Below, piece after piece: positions 33,533 to 42,330 of a stretch of DNA of 64,000 nt. A program made the position numbers and the translations under genes. Position 1 is the first letter of the stretch, and every line of letters starts with the position of its first letter. The notes under the pieces are model-generated. The model ran no database searches and was not told the DNA's origin. It was given only the letters and a program-made list of their open reading frames with translations. The stretch is from Mediterraneibacter massiliensis (lineage in GTDB: Bacteria > Bacillota > Clostridia > Lachnospirales > Lachnospiraceae), in the NCBI RefSeq assembly GCF_001487105.1, contig NZ_LN913001.1:1567902-1631901 (forward strand). The letters are read 5' to 3'.

Positions 33533-36064
33533 ATGTCTGCAAAATCTACAAAAAGAAAAAAAAGCACAAAACGCAGACCAAACAAAGCAAAGGAAAATAC
33601 AGCTTTAAAAGAAGAAATTTGGATCCTGCTCTCTCTGGCAGTTTGTATTCTTATGGTGATCAGTAATTTCGGCATTGGAGGAATGGTCGGGGAGGCTGCT
33701 TCTTCCGTTATGTTCGGATTGTTTGGATATATGGCGTATGTCCTGCCATTTCTCTTATTTGCCGGTATTGCTTTTGGTGTGCTGAACAAAGGCAATACGC
33801 GGGCTTACATAAAAATTACGGCAGGAGTTTTGCTTTTTATTCTTATTACAGTATTTTTAGAACTGGTTATCAATAAATATCAGGCCGGCACAGCTTTGCT
33901 CGACTATTATCATCAAGCAGGACTTCACAAAAATGCCGGCGGACTTGTAGGCGGCGCGGTGCTGAATCTTCTCTGTCCGCTGATCGGTGTGGCAGGTACA
34001 TATGTTGTAACGATCGTTCTTGCTGTCATCTGTGTGATCTTAATCACGGAAAAATCTCTTCTGGCACCACTTGGCAGCCACGGGAAAAAAGCGTATGAAG
34101 GTGCAAAAAGAAAACATGAACAGACACAGATCTTACGCCAAGAGAAACGGCAGGCTAGAAATGAGACAAAGCAGGAAAAGCGCAGCGATAGAAAGGTTTC
34201 CGGCGTATCTTTTGCGACTACCTTGACAGAGCAGCTTCCTTCAGAGATGGCAGAGGAAAAGACTGCGAAAGGAAAAGGAAGAAAGAAGAGAAAGTCACCG
34301 GAGCTAAAAGAACTTTCTGCAGATACAGCAGGAGAAGAAATAGGAGAAATTGCAGAAGAGCCTAAAAATAATGCGGCATTTATGGACGCATTTGTCATTA
34401 CACGTGCTGAACAGCCGGAAGCGCCAGAAGAGGCTGTGTCAGACAATACGGCAGGCGGAGGTACTTATGAAGAACTAGATGAACTTCCGAAAAAGCCGAG
34501 ACAGAAGAAAATACAACAAAGTCCGGAAGAAGCAGCAGAGCAGGTACAGAATGTAGCCCGTGCGATTCAGACACAGGAGGCAGAACATGCAAAAAAATAT
34601 GAGATTCCTCCGTTGTCATTATTAAAAAAAGGAAAAAAGGGAAACGGAGATTCTGATGCGCATTTGCGCGCTACGGCAATGAAGCTAGAGCAGACATTTC
34701 AAAATTTCGGTGTCAGAGTACACGTAACCAATGCAAGTTGCGGTCCTTCTGTTACAAGATATGAACTGCAGCCGGAACAAGGAGTAAAAGTAAGTAAGAT
34801 CGTTGGGCTTGCGGACGATATCAAATTAAATCTTGCTGTAGCAGATCTGCGTATTGAGGCCCCGATCCCCGGAAAGGCCGCTGTTGGGATCGAGGTTCCC
34901 AACAATGAGAATACAGCAGTCATGTTAAGAGATCTTTTGGAATCTGACGAGTTTAAGACAAGTAAGTCGGGGCTTTCTTTTGCAGTAGGAAAAGATATCG
35001 CAGGAAAAGTCGTTGTGGCAGATATTGCGAAGATGCCGCATTTACTTGTGGCAGGAGCAACGGGATCTGGAAAATCGGTATGTATCAACACGCTGATCAT
35101 GAGCATTATTTATAAATCCAGTCCGGAAGATGTGAAATTGATCATGGTCGATCCGAAAGTTGTAGAGTTAAGCGTGTATAATGGAATCCCTCATCTTTTG
35201 ATTCCTGTCGTGACCGATCCCAAAAAGGCGGCGGGAGCTTTGAACTGGGCAGTTGCGGAGATGATGAAGCGGTATCAGCTTTTCGCAGAGTACAATGTCC
35301 GAGATTTAAAAGGTTTTAATGAAAAAGTAGGACAAATGAAAGAAGAGGAGAGTCCCAAACCAATGCCGCAGATTGTTATTATTGTAGATGAGCTTGCGGA
35401 TCTGATGATGGTAGCGCCTGGGAAAGTGGAAAGCGCGATCTGCCGGTTGGCGCAGCTTGCAAGAGCGGCAGGACTCCATTTGATCCTTGCGACGCAGCGG
35501 CCTTCTGTGAACGTCATCACTGGGCTGATCAAAGCAAATATGCCGTCTAGGATTGCGTTCTCTGTTTCTTCCGGCGTGGATTCCAGAACGATCATAGATA
35601 TGAACGGTGCAGAAAAACTTTTGGGCAAAGGAGATATGCTCTTTTATCCTGTAGGATATCCGAAGCCGGTACGTGTGCAAGGTTCTTTTGTATCAGATAA
35701 AGAGGTACAAAAAGTAGTGGATCATCTCATCGAACAAAACGGAAATGCTTGTTACAGTGATGAAATAGAAGAACATGTAAGCCTAAATGCCGCGGGAACA
35801 GGTGATGGACTGCCTGGAACAGGGCAGGATAATGAAAATGACAGAGATGCTTATTTTACGGAAGCCGGTCGCCTGATCGTAGATAAAGAAAAGGCTTCTA
35901 TCGGTATGCTGCAGCGGATGTTTAAGATTGGGTTTAACAGAGCTGCCCGTATCATGGATCAGCTTTGTGAGGCTGGAGTGGTCGGACCGGAAGAAGGAAC
36001 AAAACCCAGAAAAGTCTTAATGTCCAAGGAAGAATTTGAACAGTTTATAGAAGAAAATATATAA
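33533..36064 (+). CDS. spoIIIE: DNA translocase FtsK/SpoIIIE
   Basis: 843 aa septal DNA pump. A basic N-terminal tail is followed by about four membrane helices (residues 22-180). A long charged, low-complexity linker (about 185-385) comes next, then the RecA-like motor with Walker A GATGSGKS at 508-515 and Walker B IVIIVDELADLMM. The C-terminus is the winged-helix gamma domain that reads polar DNA motifs (SIGMLQRMFKIGFNRAARIMD). Start: the ATG at 33533 follows GGGGGAG; a longer frame to 33506 has no site. Next to tepA, as in Bacillus, it is probably SpoIIIE, though the same protein serves vegetative division in many clostridia. Confidence 0.95.
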   Translation: MSAKSTKRKKSTKRRPNKAKENTALKEEIWILLSLAVCILMVISNFGIGGMVGEAASSVMFGLFGYMAYVLPFLLFAGIAFGVLNKGNTRAYIKITAGVLLFILITVFLELVINKYQAGTALLDYYHQAGLHKNAGGLVGGAVLNLLCPLIGVAGTYVVTIVLAVICVILITEKSLLAPLGSHGKKAYEGAKRKHEQTQILRQEKRQARNETKQEKRSDRKVSGVSFATTLTEQLPSEMAEEKTAKGKGRKKRKSPELKELSADTAGEEIGEIAEEPKNNAAFMDAFVITRAEQPEAPEEAVSDNTAGGGTYEELDELPKKPRQKKIQQSPEEAAEQVQNVARAIQTQEAEHAKKYEIPPLSLLKKGKKGNGDSDAHLRATAMKLEQTFQNFGVRVHVTNASCGPSVTRYELQPEQGVKVSKIVGLADDIKLNLAVADLRIEAPIPGKAAVGIEVPNNENTAVMLRDLLESDEFKTSKSGLSFAVGKDIAGKVVVADIAKMPHLLVAGATGSGKSVCINTLIMSIIYKSSPEDVKLIMVDPKVVELSVYNGIPHLLIPVVTDPKKAAGALNWAVAEMMKRYQLFAEYNVRDLKGFNEKVGQMKEEESPKPMPQIVIIVDELADLMMVAPGKVESAICRLAQLARAAGLHLILATQRPSVNVITGLIKANMPSRIAFSVSSGVDSRTIIDMNGAEKLLGKGDMLFYPVGYPKPVRVQGSFVSDKEVQKVVDHLIEQNGNACYSDEIEEHVSLNAAGTGDGLPGTGQDNENDRDAYFTEAGRLIVDKEKASIGMLQRMFKIGFNRAARIMDQLCEAGVVGPEEGTKPRKVLMSKEEFEQFIEENI

Positions 36065-36098
36065 ATAAGTCACAAAGAAAGATAGGAGGACGACACAA

Positions 36099-37769
36099 AT
36101 GAAAACAGATATCCAGATCGCACAGGAGGCAGAACTAAAGCCCATTAAAGAAGTAGCACAGCAAATTGGTATCGAAGAAGATGAACTAGAATTTTACGGA
36201 AAACATAAAGCTAAATTATCAGAAGAACTCTGGGACAAAATCAAAGAAAATCCTGATGGAAAACTTATACTTGTAACTGCGATCAATCCAACTCCCGCTG
36301 GCGAGGGAAAGACAACTACCACCGTAGGACTTGGACAGGCGATGGCAAAGTTAGGAAAGAAAGCACTGATCGCACTGCGGGAGCCTTCACTTGGTCCATG
36401 TTTTGGTATTAAAGGAGGCGCTGCAGGGGGCGGTTATGCACAGGTCGTACCTATGGAAGATCTTAATCTCCATTTCACAGGTGATTTTCATGCGATCACA
36501 TCGGCAAATAATCTGTTGGCTGCAATGCTGGACAATCATATACAGCAGGGAAACGCACTGAAGATCGACCCAAGACAAGTTGTCTGGAAACGCTGTCTGG
36601 ACATGAATGATCGTGTATTGCGGAATATCGTCGTTGGGCTTGGCAATAAAATGGACGGTATGGTAAGAGAAGATCATTTTGTGATCACCGTTGCTTCCGA
36701 GATCATGGCAATCCTGTGTCTGGCAGAGGATCTGCAAGATTTAAAAGAGCGTCTGGGAAGGATCATTGTGGCATATACTTTCGACGGGGTCCCTGTTACA
36801 GCTGATGATCTGCAGGCGACCGGGGCAATGACGGCTCTGTTAAAAGATGCGATCAAACCGAATCTCATCCAGACGCTGGAACATACGCCAGCTCTTGTAC
36901 ATGGGGGACCGTTTGCAAATATTGCACATGGATGCAATAGTGTGCGGGCAACGAGAATGGCTATGAAGCTAAGCGATATTACAATCACGGAGGCTGGTTT
37001 CGGCGCAGATCTGGGCGCAGAAAAATTTATGGATATCAAATGCCGTATGGCCGGGCTGCATCCAGACGCTGTTGTTTTAGTTGCAACTGTTCGGGCGCTC
37101 AAGTATAATGGGGGTGTAAAAAAAGAGAATCTGGCTGAAGAGAATTTGGAAGCGTTGGAAAAAGGAATTTCAAATCTGGAAAAGCATATTGAAAATATAC
37201 AAAAATATGGAGTTCCAGTAATTGTTACACTAAATTCTTTTATTACAGATACAGAGGCGGAAAATGCGTATATACGCAAATTCTGTGAGCAGAGAGGATG
37301 TCAGTTTGCGCTTTCAGAAGTGTGGGAAAAAGGCGGAGAAGGCGGTATTGCACTGGCTGAAAAAGTGTTGGATACATTGGAAAATAAAGAAAGTGATTTT
37401 CATACCCTCTATCCGGATGACATGTCTCTGGAAAAGAAAATCGAAACGATAGCAAAGGAAATTTACGGAGCAAATGAGGTTATTTATGAACCGGCAGCTA
37501 AGAGGCAGTTAGACAAAATCACTGCCATGGGATTTGGAAATTTTCCTGTCTGTATGGCAAAGAATCAATATTCTTTGTCGGATGACGCAAAGAAACTTGG
37601 ACGTCCTGAAAACTTTGCTATTCATATCCGGGAAGTGTATGTCAGTGCAGGAGCCGGTTTTGTCGTTGCCCTGACAGGAGCGATCATGACGATGCCGGGA
37701 TTGCCGAAAGTACCGGCTGCAAATGGGATCGATGTTTCTGAGGATGGAAAAATAACAGGATTATTTTAA
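36099..37769 (+). CDS. fhs: Formate-tetrahydrofolate ligase
   Basis: 556 aa ATP-dependent enzyme joining formate to tetrahydrofolate. The P-loop-like [20 protein letters not shown] and the segment [15 protein letters not shown] are diagnostic. It works with FolD, encoded 12 bp downstream. Together they interconvert formate and methylene-THF, supplying purines and serine/glycine metabolism, or the methyl branch of the Wood-Ljungdahl pathway if the organism is an acetogen. None of the other Wood-Ljungdahl genes is here, so the acetogenic role cannot be claimed. AGGAGG lies 12 nt before the ATG. Confidence 0.97.
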   Translation: MKTDIQIAQEAELKPIKEVAQQIGIEEDELEFYGKHKAKLSEELWDKIKENPDGKLILVTAINPTPAGEGKTTTTVGLGQAMAKLGKKALIALREPSLGPCFGIKGGAAGGGYAQVVPMEDLNLHFTGDFHAITSANNLLAAMLDNHIQQGNALKIDPRQVVWKRCLDMNDRVLRNIVVGLGNKMDGMVREDHFVITVASEIMAILCLAEDLQDLKERLGRIIVAYTFDGVPVTADDLQATGAMTALLKDAIKPNLIQTLEHTPALVHGGPFANIAHGCNSVRATRMAMKLSDITITEAGFGADLGAEKFMDIKCRMAGLHPDAVVLVATVRALKYNGGVKKENLAEENLEALEKGISNLEKHIENIQKYGVPVIVTLNSFITDTEAENAYIRKFCEQRGCQFALSEVWEKGGEGGIALAEKVLDTLENKESDFHTLYPDDMSLEKKIETIAKEIYGANEVIYEPAAKRQLDKITAMGFGNFPVCMAKNQYSLSDDAKKLGRPENFAIHIREVYVSAGAGFVVALTGAIMTMPGLPKVPAANGIDVSEDGKITGLF

Positions 37770-37781
37770 GAGGAGAGATAC

Positions 37782-38621
37782 ATGGCAGTACGAATTGACG
37801 GAAAGAGAATTTCTAAAGAGATAAAAGAAGAATTAAAAGAGGAAGTAAAACAGTTTAAAGAAAAAGGAAAACATATATGCCTTGCGGTTATACAGGTAGG
37901 AGAGGATCCGGCTTCTACCGTATACGTCAATAATAAGAAAAAGGCATGTGCATATATCGGGATCGAATCACAGTCTTATGAATTGTCAGAAAGTACAACA
38001 GAGGAAGAACTCGTCGATCTTGTAAAAAGTCTGAATAACTCATCAAATGTAAATGGAATACTTGTACAGCTGCCGCTTCCTAAACATATAAATGAAGACC
38101 GGATCATCCGAACGATTTCGCCGGAAAAAGATGTCGACGGTTTCCATCCGACAAGTGTGGGAAGGCTGTGGATCGGAGAAAAAGGATTTTTGTCCTGTAC
38201 ACCGGCGGGAATCATACAGCTTTTAAAACGATCTGATATTTCTATCGAAGGAAAAGAATGTGTCATTGTCGGGAGAAGCAATATTGTCGGCAAACCAATG
38301 GCCGCATTGCTTTTAAGAGAAAATGGCACAGTGACAGTAGCCCATTCCCGTACCAAAAATCTGAAAGAGATCACAAAAAGAGCGGATATTTTGATCGTGG
38401 CGATAGGAAAAAGACAGTTTATCACATCCGAATATGTGAAAGACGGTGCAGTCGTGATTGATGTCGGTATGCACAGAGATGAGGAAGGTCATCTCTGTGG
38501 AGATGTGGATTTTGCCGATGTAGAACCAAAAGTATCCGCGATCACACCGGTTCCGGGGGGAGTAGGACCGATGACGATCGCAATGTTGATGAATAACTGT
38601 GTAGAGACAGTGCGCAGGTAG
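37782..38621 (+). CDS. folD: Bifunctional methylene-THF dehydrogenase / methenyl-THF cyclohydrolase
   Basis: 279 aa enzyme with both folate activities. The catalytic Lys is in YVNNKKKACAYIGI. The LVQLPLPKHI segment, the cofactor loop VIVGRSNIVGKPMA and the C-terminal TPVPGGVGPMT are all conserved. It follows fhs by 12 bp behind AGGAG and precedes an unrelated membrane protein gene by 11 bp. Length is normal. The sequence around the cofactor loop (GRSNIVGKP, then HSRT) suggests NADP use, which I infer from family habit rather than a proven rule. Confidence 0.97.
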   Translation: MAVRIDGKRISKEIKEELKEEVKQFKEKGKHICLAVIQVGEDPASTVYVNNKKKACAYIGIESQSYELSESTTEEELVDLVKSLNNSSNVNGILVQLPLPKHINEDRIIRTISPEKDVDGFHPTSVGRLWIGEKGFLSCTPAGIIQLLKRSDISIEGKECVIVGRSNIVGKPMAALLLRENGTVTVAHSRTKNLKEITKRADILIVAIGKRQFITSEYVKDGAVVIDVGMHRDEEGHLCGDVDFADVEPKVSAITPVPGGVGPMTIAMLMNNCVETVRR

Positions 38622-38632
38622 GGGGAAATACT

Positions 38633-40006
38633 ATGAGATGCAGGCATTGTGGAGCCGTATTTTCGGATGAGGAACTGATTTGTCCTAAATGCGGTATGCA
38701 AGTCCAGATCGTGCCAGATTATAATCCCTTGGAAGACGTTCTTACACAGCAAGTGAAAGGCTCTGTGGAAGACGCAACACGTCCGATAGGAACAAGTGAT
38801 CTGCGCAGAATACAAAGAGAAGATACAACAGAATATGGAAATTCTACGCGTGTCCTAAGTCAGGGAGAATTAGACAGAATCAGGGGGAGCAGAAGGACAC
38901 AGTATCAGACTCGACAAGAACAAGGCGTACAAAGAAAAACGACTGGAAACATGCGAGGAAGCAAAAATACCGGAAGAGTGCAAGGGACATCCAATATCCG
39001 TACGAATGCGTCGAATACAGGGAAATTGTCTAAAAGTCCCGAGGCGAGGCGAAGACAGCAGATGACTCGAAAAAAACAGGCGGCAAAAAAGAGGCGGCAA
39101 AGATTGCTTATCGTACTTTTGGGGATTTTGCTTCTGTTAGGCATAGCTGGTTTTGTACTTTATCGCAATTCCTATGTAGGCATTGTAAAACAAGGATATA
39201 AGGCACTTCAGACCAGTGAATATAGTTCTGCAGAACAGCTGTTCCGCCGTGCGATCGGCAGAAGCTCTGGAAAAGCAGAAGCATATATCGGATTGTCCAA
39301 GGTATATATACAGCAGGAAGATTTAGACGCAGCGGAGGAAGTATTTTTGTCTGCGTTGGAAACCCAGCCTTCTAACGCAGAAATCTATAAAGCAGCCATC
39401 CAGTTTTATAAGGATACCGATCAGCTGGGGAAAATATCCGAATTGCTGGAAGGATGTGAAGACCAAAAGGTGTTGTCCAAAGTAAAGGCATATGTTTCAC
39501 CTGCGCCGGAGTTTACTCCAGAAGAAGGAAATTATGACGAAGTGCAGCAAGTAACTATTAAAGCGGAAGGCAGTACCATTTATTATACGACAGACGGCAG
39601 CGAGCCGACCACTTCCAGTACACAGTATGCAGAGCCGATTCTATTGGAAGAAGGGGAAACACAGATACAGGCACTGGCGGTGAATAAAAAGGGGATTCCA
39701 AGTGTTGTTGTCTCTAAGACATACACGGTACAGATTCCGATTGCAAACGCCCCCTCTGTCAATCCGTCTACAGGAACGTATAGTGAAGCTGCACAAATAA
39801 CAGTCCATGTACCGGAAGGCTATACTGCCTATTACACGCTGGACGGCAGCGAACCTACCACAGCATCTTTGCAGTATGCAGGACCCGTCGATATGCCTGC
39901 GGTTGCAGTAGGAGAATGGACCACGTTTAAGGCGGTTTTGGTAAATAATAATAATGGAAAAATGACCCAGGTCACGACAAAAAGGTATAGTCTCAATTTA
40001 GAATAG
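38633..40006 (+). CDS. Zinc-ribbon, TPR and chitobiase-C-like repeat membrane protein
   Basis: 457 aa mosaic protein of unknown role. Residues 1-22 are a zinc ribbon (C3-x2-C6 and C17-x2-C20). About 30-155 is a polar, very basic, disordered linker. 158-176 is a single membrane helix. About 183-285 holds TPR-like repeats (AEAYIGLSKVYIQQEDLDAA). The C-terminus is two tandem chitobiase/hexosaminidase C-type (Fn3-like) units, each with the hallmark YYTTDGSEPTT or YYTLDGSEPTT. The ribbon would be cytoplasmic and the repeats outside. It starts 11 bp after folD, so it may only share the transcript. I cannot assign a function; envelope scaffolding is a guess. Confidence 0.8.
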   Translation: MRCRHCGAVFSDEELICPKCGMQVQIVPDYNPLEDVLTQQVKGSVEDATRPIGTSDLRRIQREDTTEYGNSTRVLSQGELDRIRGSRRTQYQTRQEQGVQRKTTGNMRGSKNTGRVQGTSNIRTNASNTGKLSKSPEARRRQQMTRKKQAAKKRRQRLLIVLLGILLLLGIAGFVLYRNSYVGIVKQGYKALQTSEYSSAEQLFRRAIGRSSGKAEAYIGLSKVYIQQEDLDAAEEVFLSALETQPSNAEIYKAAIQFYKDTDQLGKISELLEGCEDQKVLSKVKAYVSPAPEFTPEEGNYDEVQQVTIKAEGSTIYYTTDGSEPTTSSTQYAEPILLEEGETQIQALAVNKKGIPSVVVSKTYTVQIPIANAPSVNPSTGTYSEAAQITVHVPEGYTAYYTLDGSEPTTASLQYAGPVDMPAVAVGEWTTFKAVLVNNNNGKMTQVTTKRYSLNLE

Positions 40007-40047
40007 AGAATAACAAAAATTCTCTAGAACAAATTATAGGAAAAGGC

Positions 40048-40076
40048 TTGCATAACCAGAACAGCAGTGTTATAAT
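40048..40076 (+). promoter_or_regulatory. Promoter of the iron alcohol dehydrogenase gene
   Basis: TTGCAT (40048-40053), 17 nt, TATAAT (40071-40076), 43 nt before the ATG. A Rex-like site begins 5 nt after the -10 box. Confidence 0.75.
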
Positions 40077-40080
40077 AGTT

Positions 40081-40098
40081 TTGTTAAAAAAATAACAT
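40081..40098. promoter_or_regulatory. Candidate Rex operator at the adh transcription start
   Basis: TTGTTAA, four bases, ATAACAT: a perfect left half and 5 of 7 positions in the right half of the consensus TTGTTAA-N4-TTAACAA. It spans the expected transcription start, so bound Rex would block initiation until NADH accumulates. Confidence 0.6.
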
Positions 40099-40119
40099 AA
40101 GCAAAAGGAGATGCAGATC

Positions 40120-41301
40120 ATGAGCAGATTTTGTTTACCAAGAGACATCTACCACGGAAAAGGATGTCTGGAAGAACTCAAAAATTTAAAAGGAAAAAAA
40201 GCGATCTTAGTAGTAGGCGGCGGATCTATGAAACGCCAGGGATTTCTCGACAGAGCTGTAAATTACTTGAAAGAAGCCGGAATGGAAGTCCAGGTATTTG
40301 AAGGTGTTGAGCCAGATCCATCTGTGGAGACAGTTATGAAAGGCGCTGAAGCAATGCGTGCTTTTGAACCAGACTGGATCGTTTCTATGGGAGGCGGATC
40401 ACCGATCGATGCAGCAAAAGCAATGTGGGCATTCTATGAATATCCGGATGTAACATTTGAACAGCTTTGCGTACCATTTGGTTTCCCAGAATTAAGACAG
40501 AAAGCAAAATTTGCGGCGATTCCTTCTACATCAGGAACAGCAACAGAAGTAACAGCATTTTCTGTTATTACAAACTACCAGACAGGAGTGAAATATCCTC
40601 TGGCAGACTTCAATATTACACCAGATGTAGCGATCGTTGATCCGGATCTTGTATCAGGACTTCCTGTAAAACAGGTTGCGTATACAGGTATGGATGCACT
40701 TACACATGCAATTGAGGCTTATGTTTCTACATTGAATGGACCATTTACAGATCCTCTTGCACTGCAGGCAATCGAGATGGTTCTGGATTATCTTCCTGCT
40801 TCTTACAATTGTGATATGGTTGCAAGAGAGCAGATGCACTATGCACAGTGTTTGGCAGGAATGGCATTCTCTAATGCACTTTTAGGTATCGTACATTCTA
40901 TGGCACATAAGACAGGAGCTGCATTCTCAACAGGACATATTCCACATGGATGCGCAAATGCGATTTACCTTCCTTATGTTATTAAATATAATGCAAAAGA
41001 TCCAGTGGCTGCAAAACGTTATGCTGAGATCGCACGCAGAATGGGTCTTGCTGGAACATCAGAAAAAGCTCTGATAAACAGTCTTGTAGAGAAAATTGAT
41101 GATTTCAATGTAAAATTGAATATTCCAAAAACTCTGAAAGATTTTGGAATCAATGAAGAAGAATTCAAAGAAAAAATTGCTAACATTGCAGAGCTGGCAG
41201 TAGGAGATGCCTGTACAGGTTCTAATCCACGTGCAATCGATCCTGCAACAATGGAAAAACTGTTTACATGTACATATTACGGAACAGAAGTTGACTTCTA
41301 A
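40120..41301 (+). CDS. Iron-containing alcohol dehydrogenase
   Basis: 393 aa group III alcohol dehydrogenase. The NAD(P)-site motif GGGSPIDAAKAMW and the metal ligands are visible: Asp and His in the region DALTHAIEAY, then HSMAHKTG and STGHIPHGCANA. Its usual role is reducing aldehydes to alcohols to discard NADH during fermentation. The exact substrate (ethanol, butanol, propanediol) is not evident. The ATG at 40120 has AAGGAG 9 nt upstream, whereas an ATG at 40111 touches that site. Codon choice is markedly regular, suggesting high expression. It has its own promoter, a Rex-like operator and a hairpin terminator. Confidence 0.93.
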   Translation: MSRFCLPRDIYHGKGCLEELKNLKGKKAILVVGGGSMKRQGFLDRAVNYLKEAGMEVQVFEGVEPDPSVETVMKGAEAMRAFEPDWIVSMGGGSPIDAAKAMWAFYEYPDVTFEQLCVPFGFPELRQKAKFAAIPSTSGTATEVTAFSVITNYQTGVKYPLADFNITPDVAIVDPDLVSGLPVKQVAYTGMDALTHAIEAYVSTLNGPFTDPLALQAIEMVLDYLPASYNCDMVAREQMHYAQCLAGMAFSNALLGIVHSMAHKTGAAFSTGHIPHGCANAIYLPYVIKYNAKDPVAAKRYAEIARRMGLAGTSEKALINSLVEKIDDFNVKLNIPKTLKDFGINEEEFKEKIANIAELAVGDACTGSNPRAIDPATMEKLFTCTYYGTEVDF

Positions 41302-41320
41302 TAAGAGGAAGAATACATGC

Positions 41321-41353
41321 AGGGACAGGCGCAAAGAAATTGTGCCTGTCCCT
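41321..41353 (+). terminator. Hairpin after the alcohol dehydrogenase gene
   Basis: AGGGACAGGCGCAA (41321-41334) pairs with 41340-41353 over 14 bp with one G-U pair and a 5-nt loop. It lacks a proper T-tract, like the hairpins at 12973 and 19981. Confidence 0.6.
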
Positions 41354-41380
41354 ATTGTGTATACGGACAGGAAAGAATAC

Positions 41381-41409
41381 TTGCCTTTCCGCTGTAAATA
41401 GCGTATTAT
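41381..41409 (+). promoter_or_regulatory. Promoter of nfnAB
   Basis: TTGCCT (41381-41386), 17 nt, TATTAT (41404-41409), 33 nt before the nfnA ATG. No Rex-like site is seen here. Confidence 0.55.
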
Positions 41410-41442
41410 AGGGAAAGGGTGATTTTTACAAGGAGGAAAAAC

Positions 41443-42330
41443 ATGTATAAGATATTAAAAGCTGAAAAACTGGCTGATAAGATCTTTCTGATGGATGTAC
41501 ATGCACCGCGTGTTGCTAGTCACTGTCAGCCTGGCCAGTTTGTGATTGTAAAGATGGATGAAAAAGGAGAACGTATTCCGCTTACGATTTGTGATTATGA
41601 CAGAGAAGCCGGCACAATTACGATTGTTGTGCAGGAGGTTGGAGCGTCTACAACGAAGATGGGTGAATTAAAAGCAGGGGATAGTTTCCGCGATTTTACA
41701 GGTCCATTGGGATGCGCTTCAGAATTTGTTCATGAAGATATGGAGACATTGAAAAAGAAGAAAATGCTGTTTGTCGCAGGCGGTGTAGGAGCAGCTCCTG
41801 TATATCCGCAGGTAAAATGGCTCCATGAACATGGGATTGATGCAGATGTGATCGTCGGAGCCAAGACAAAAGATATGCTGATCTTAGAAGATGAGATGAA
41901 AGACGTTGCAGGGGAGTATTATCCATGTACAGATGACGGCTCCTATGGACATGCAGGCATGGTCACGACTATGGTAGAAGAATTGGTAAACGAAGGAAAA
42001 CAATACGATGTCTGTGTTGCTATCGGTCCGATGATCATGATGAAATTCGTATGTTTATTGACGAAGAAATTAGAAATCCCTACTATTGTCAGTATGAATC
42101 CGATCATGGTCGATGGAACGGGCATGTGCGGCGCTTGTCGTCTTCAGGTAGGCGATGAAATTAAATTTGCCTGTGTAGACGGTCCTGAATTTGACGGACA
42201 CTTGGTAGACTTTGATCAAGCGATGAAGAGAAGTCAGATGTATAAAACAAAAGAAGGACGCGCAATGCTGAAACTTCAGGAAGGTGATACCCATCACGGC
42301 GGATGCGGACATTGTGGAGGTGACGACTAA
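41443..42330 (+). CDS. nfnA: NfnA-type ferredoxin/NADP oxidoreductase small subunit
   Basis: 295 aa FAD and [2Fe-2S] protein. The FAD-binding barrel shows RIPLTICDYD, and the NAD-binding half MLFVAGGVGAAPVYPQV. The cluster cysteines lie in MCGACRLQV and FACVDGPEF, as in PyrK/NfnA. A short Cys/His tail (HHGGCGHC) closes the protein. With NfnB, encoded in the next gene (1-bp overlap), it should form the electron-bifurcating NADH-dependent ferredoxin:NADP oxidoreductase. AGGAGG 7 nt before the ATG at 41443 fixes the start. The alternative label 'sulfide dehydrogenase subunit' reflects the same family. Confidence 0.88.
   Translation: MYKILKAEKLADKIFLMDVHAPRVASHCQPGQFVIVKMDEKGERIPLTICDYDREAGTITIVVQEVGASTTKMGELKAGDSFRDFTGPLGCASEFVHEDMETLKKKKMLFVAGGVGAAPVYPQVKWLHEHGIDADVIVGAKTKDMLILEDEMKDVAGEYYPCTDDGSYGHAGMVTTMVEELVNEGKQYDVCVAIGPMIMMKFVCLLTKKLEIPTIVSMNPIMVDGTGMCGACRLQVGDEIKFACVDGPEFDGHLVDFDQAMKRSQMYKTKEGRAMLKLQEGDTHHGGCGHCGGDD

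Noticed and set aside
36674..37279. 201-codon open frame on the minus strand inside fhs
   Set aside because: Serine/phenylalanine-rich antisense of a conserved enzyme; no start signals.
40004..40026. Small hairpin TAGAGAAT/ATTCTCTA after the zinc-ribbon protein gene
   Set aside because: AT-rich 8-bp stem overlapping the stop codon with no T-tract; too weak to call a terminator.
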